A stretch of 8,962 nt of DNA from Acidobacteriaceae bacterium. GTDB lineage: Bacteria; Acidobacteriota; Terriglobia; Terriglobales; Acidobacteriaceae. A program made the translations under genes and the position numbers. Every line of letters begins with the position of its first letter. Within the stretch, counting starts at the first letter, position 1. Positions 7,501-8,962 of the stretch are shown here, piece by piece. The notes below the pieces were generated by a model. That model worked only from the letters and a program-made list of their open reading frames with translations. It did no database searches and had not been told where the DNA came from. The DNA lies in the NCBI GenBank assembly GCA_003133425.1, contig PKXI01000138.1, forward strand, positions 1 through 8,962, given 5' to 3'.

Positions 7501-8599
7501 GAACGACTTGCCGGTGGGGCTGCAGCATTGCAACGGAGTTCTGATGCTGACCAGAGACCGGCTGAACATCAGTAGTTTCAAGGGAAACATCGGAGGGGGA
7601 ACTGTAACGGCGCAAGGTGGCGTTGCGTATCGGCCGTCGATCCAGTTCGACCTGGGCATAAGCGCGCGGGGAGCGCGGATTCTTTATCCGCAGGGGATGA
7701 GGGAGAACGTGGACGCGAACCTGCGGCTCTCCGGGACGACGGAGACCGCGGTGCTGGGCGGAGCGGTGCACCTGTCAGAGCTTTCGTTTACGCCGGCATT
7801 CGACTTGTCCAGTTTCGTCGGCCAGTTGGGGGGCGGGGTTGCAGCGCCGCCTTCGCGAGGCTTGGCGCAGAACATTCAACTCAATGTAGCGGTGGATTCG
7901 ACGAGCAGCGTCAACCTGACGAGCAGAGCGCTGAGCCTGGGCGGAACGGCAAACCTGCATCTGCGCGGGACAGTGGCGGACCCGGTGGTGCTGGGCCGCG
8001 TGAATCTGAACGGCGGTGACATCATTCTGAACGGAAACCGGTTTGTGTTGAACGGAGGCACCATCCAGTTTGTGAACCCGTCGGAGACCCAGCCGGTGAT
8101 GAACGTGTCGCTGACTACCTCAATCCAGCAGTACAACATCGATCTTCGTTTTCAAGGGCCGGTGGACAAGATGCGGACGCAGTACAGTTCGGACCCAGCG
8201 CTGCCTGCTGCGGATATCATCCATTTGCTGGCGTTTGGCCAGACCACCGAGGCAAGCGATGCGACCGCGACTCCGGCAAATCAGGCTGCGGAGTCGCTGG
8301 TGGCGTCGCAGGTCTCGAGTCAGTTGACAAGCCGGGTTTCCAAGATCGCCGGGATTTCGCAGCTCTCCATCAACCCGGTGCTAGCGGGCAGCAGCAGCCA
8401 GGGACCGCCGGGCGCGAACATCACCGTTCAGCAGCGCGTGACCGGGAACCTGTTTGTCACGTTCTCAACGAATGTGGCCTCCACGCAGAGCCAGACCATC
8501 CAGGGGCAGTACCAGGTATCACCGCGGGTTGCATTCAGCGCCACCCGCGATCCAAATGGCGGTTTTGCCTTGGATACGCTCATCAAGAAGAACTGGTGA
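4535..8599 (+). CDS. tamB: Translocation and assembly module protein TamB (AsmA/TamB, DUF490 family)
   Basis: A 1354-residue periplasm-spanning protein of the AsmA/TamB group, similar in length to E. coli TamB (about 1260). A basic 27-residue cytoplasmic N-tail precedes one membrane helix (about 28-51), giving an inner-membrane anchor with the rest in the periplasm. An AsmA-like start follows (residues about 66-200, including LGVRVQLQNFAVHFSNLSVD). A long series of beta-strand repeats then predicts the hydrophobic groove ('beta-taco') known for this family. The conserved C-terminal DUF490 region is clear: GGDIILNGNRFVLNGGTIQF (1160-1179), then SSDPALPAADIIHLLAFGQT (1218-1237), then a beta-rich end finishing IKKNW. 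In characterised systems this C-terminus docks on the Omp85 POTRA domains, and TamB-type proteins act in outer-membrane protein insertion or phospholipid transport. Gene order and spacing to omp85 support a working pair. A Pro/Ala/Gly-rich stretch at about 446-470 interrupts the repeat pattern. The ATG is the only start consistent with the gap and the membrane helix. Confidence 0.95.
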   Translation: MSVSELLAELRDPSNPRWHKARHPFFKVMAWIALGMTAVTLIVTVGVAILLNNARFHNYVIRTAESQASESLGVRVQLQNFAVHFSNLSVDLYGVTIDGASPYPNPPLLQADHVRTALRIVSILSKTWYLDSFQLDHPVVHVFVDSKGVSNIPAIKSSGQGNTTSAFDLGVRHAVLEHGEIYYNDEPAEVAADLHDLEFKASFNNLLKKYSGRLAYSNGQLVYGALHPVAHNLEVQFDATPTTFQLTQAKLTVGKSVVSMAGVLNNYNNPEVQGHYDIVLDGKQVGEIFREPTVPTGTVHTAGTIAFQQAVGRAEFDALTVDGNLDSRGLEVRTPAIRAQIYDIAAHYGLANGDAVLRDLRARMLGGVVTAQGTMKSISGNPHSEVTAEVRGVSLADIVRALGPAAQSSQGTVTGALNAVAKAKWGRSFRDVVAHADATVKGQVQRGRGALPQAPPPGNTANAGAAPATFPLESAIHATYTGNNQQLALDQSFVKTPQTDLTMNGVLSKHSSVSLHLQANDLREVDALVEMFRTPAQGQTMQPLGLAGAATFRGNVQGTTAAPHLMGQLTATNLQFKGTSWKVFRAEVQCSPSQLSLQSADLEPASHGRITFSASIGLSKGTFTENSQMQVQLNASQVDIADLTRLAGLQIPVTGTLSAAITMHGTELSPVGNGNMSLTKLTAYDQPVQSAKLTFAGTGDEVHGDLAVELPSGSIKGKASVRPREKTYTTELDATGVDLGKLQAVVSRNLKITGVAGLRAKGQGSFDDPQVNATLEIPALAVQGQNVNNVKLQANVANHVGYATLQSSAVNTSIQAKAKIELTGDYIADATLDTQGIPLGPLIAAYAPQADGVTGETELHATLHGPLRNQKQLEAHVTLPVLKVAYGNTVELAASAPIHVDYKDGVINVQRSSVHGTDTDLQFEGSVPASGDGPMALMLVGSVNMQLAQLFNPDIRSSGQLKFNIDSHGPASGTNFAGQINIVDASFASNDLPVGLQHCNGVLMLTRDRLNISSFKGNIGGGTVTAQGGVAYRPSIQFDLGISARGARILYPQGMRENVDANLRLSGTTETAVLGGAVHLSELSFTPAFDLSSFVGQLGGGVAAPPSRGLAQNIQLNVAVDSTSSVNLTSRALSLGGTANLHLRGTVADPVVLGRVNLNGGDIILNGNRFVLNGGTIQFVNPSETQPVMNVSLTTSIQQYNIDLRFQGPVDKMRTQYSSDPALPAADIIHLLAFGQTTEASDATATPANQAAESLVASQVSSQLTSRVSKIAGISQLSINPVLAGSSSQGPPGANITVQQRVTGNLFVTFSTNVASTQSQTIQGQYQVSPRVAFSATRDPNGGFALDTLIKKNW

Positions 8600-8705
8600 T
8601 GGCGAGCTTCGTCTCCAGGTTCTGGGCAGAAACACGCGCAATTCTTCCGTAACATTTCTGGATGTGGCAACACGCTCGGTACTTCTAATTGTCGCCGTCA
8701 CCTTT

Positions 8706-8738
8706 CCCCACCTGATCATTTGTGCCGGTGGGGTTGTT
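8706..8738 (+). terminator. Candidate intrinsic terminator after tamB
   Basis: CCCCACC (8706-8712) and GGTGGGG (8727-8733) make a 7-bp GC-rich stem with a 14-nt loop, followed by TTGTT. It lies 107 nt beyond the tamB stop. The loop is long and the T-run short and interrupted, so termination could be weak or conditional. Part of its 3' arm also pairs with a segment further downstream (8761-8767). Confidence 0.4.
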
Positions 8739-8767
8739 AGTCCCGATCAAAAGTGATCGGCACCGGC
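8724..8767 (+). promoter_or_regulatory. Nested stem competing with the terminator hairpin
   Basis: GCCGGTG (8724-8730) is the exact reverse complement of CACCGGC (8761-8767). Inside lies the perfect hairpin CCGATCA-AAAG-TGATCGG (8743-8760), whose 3' arm abuts CACCGGC so the two stems could stack. Because 8727-8730 is also needed by the upstream GGTGGGG arm, the two folds exclude each other, as in attenuators or riboswitch expression platforms. The pairings are seen in the sequence; any switching function is inference. Confidence 0.4.
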
Positions 8768-8962
8768 CTTCTTGAACCACGGTAAATATTAGTCTTCGGC
8801 AAGATGATGGACCCGGCTAGAAATGAGCCGGTTGGAAGGTTAGTGTTTCGGCAAAAGCCGGCCTGCGAGAACGCGCGAAAATCTTCCCCTGAAAGGTGGA
8901 GTAAATCGTCAGGGCACTAAGGCAGACTGCGTAGATGTGACAGTTGTGGATCGCCAAAATTC

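Larger units (their letters stand above)
8600..8962. other. Structured non-coding region downstream of tamB
   Basis: No gene is supportable in these 363 nt: frames on both strands are short and lack ribosome binding sites. From about 8706 on, the DNA is unusually rich in self-complementary segments: CCCCACC/GGTGGGG (8706-8733), CCGATCA/TGATCGG (8743-8760), CCGGCT/AGCCGG (8813-8831), CGGC-AAAA-GCCG (8849-8860) and CCCTGA/TCAGGG (8887-8914). A near-direct repeat TTAGT..TTCGGCAA occurs at 8789-8802 and 8840-8854. This may be an operon end followed by a structured leader or small RNA for whatever lies beyond the window. I do not recognise a known RNA family. Confidence 0.5.

Noticed and set aside
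8817..8962. Minus-strand frame open from the right edge to a stop at 8817, a possible end of a convergent gene
   Set aside because: Only about 47 codons, no recognisable domain, and it overlaps the hairpin-rich segment. A plus-strand frame open from 8844 is equally unsupported.
8821..8962. Cobalamin riboswitch, cyclic-di-GMP (GEMM) riboswitch or SRP RNA
   Set aside because: Short look-alike strings occur (GGAAGG, GCAAAAGCCGGCC, GGCAGACTGC), but the conserved core order and spacing of those families is not present.

Overview
The window carries three protein-coding genes, all parts of a Gram-negative (diderm) cell envelope. On the minus strand is a YihY/BrkB-family inner-membrane protein (298-1281). 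On the plus strand are an Omp85-superfamily outer-membrane assembly protein with seven apparent POTRA domains (1551-4523) and, 11 nt downstream, a TamB-like periplasm-spanning protein (4535-8599). The high G+C, GCG/CTG-rich codon use, and the pairing of a long many-POTRA Omp85 with TamB suggest an acidobacterium, probably of the Terriglobia/Acidobacteriaceae type. That assignment is inference from gene style, not from a marker gene.

Layout: 1-297 has no supportable gene but holds a strong interrupted inverted repeat (132-145/192-204). yihY runs leftward from 1281 to 298. The 1282-1550 interval is a divergent control region between yihY and the tam-type operon; it contains a perfect 10-bp palindrome flanked by a GCGATT direct repeat. 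The omp85-tamB pair fills 1551-8599 and looks like a two-gene operon. The last 363 nt (8600-8962) are non-coding as far as I can see. They are rich in GC hairpins, including a plausible terminator and a set of mutually exclusive stems.

Function: the Omp85 protein is a 16-strand-type barrel with the conserved L6 arginine motif and a terminal aromatic beta-signal. It should sit in the outer membrane with its POTRA string in the periplasm. TamB is anchored in the inner membrane by one N-terminal helix and spans the periplasm, with its conserved C-terminal DUF490 region reaching the Omp85 POTRA domains. Known roles of such pairs are insertion of some outer-membrane proteins and, for AsmA/TamB-type proteins, bridge-like phospholipid transport to the outer membrane. 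YihY is a polytopic inner-membrane protein of uncertain function; recent literature links some family members to envelope lipid transport, which would fit the neighbourhood, but the sequence does not prove it.

I found no clear evidence of a wholly undescribed system. The points most worth following are the seven-POTRA architecture, the BamA-like cysteine pair in an Omp85 that neighbours tamB, the Pro/Ala linker interrupting TamB, and the structured non-coding DNA at both ends.
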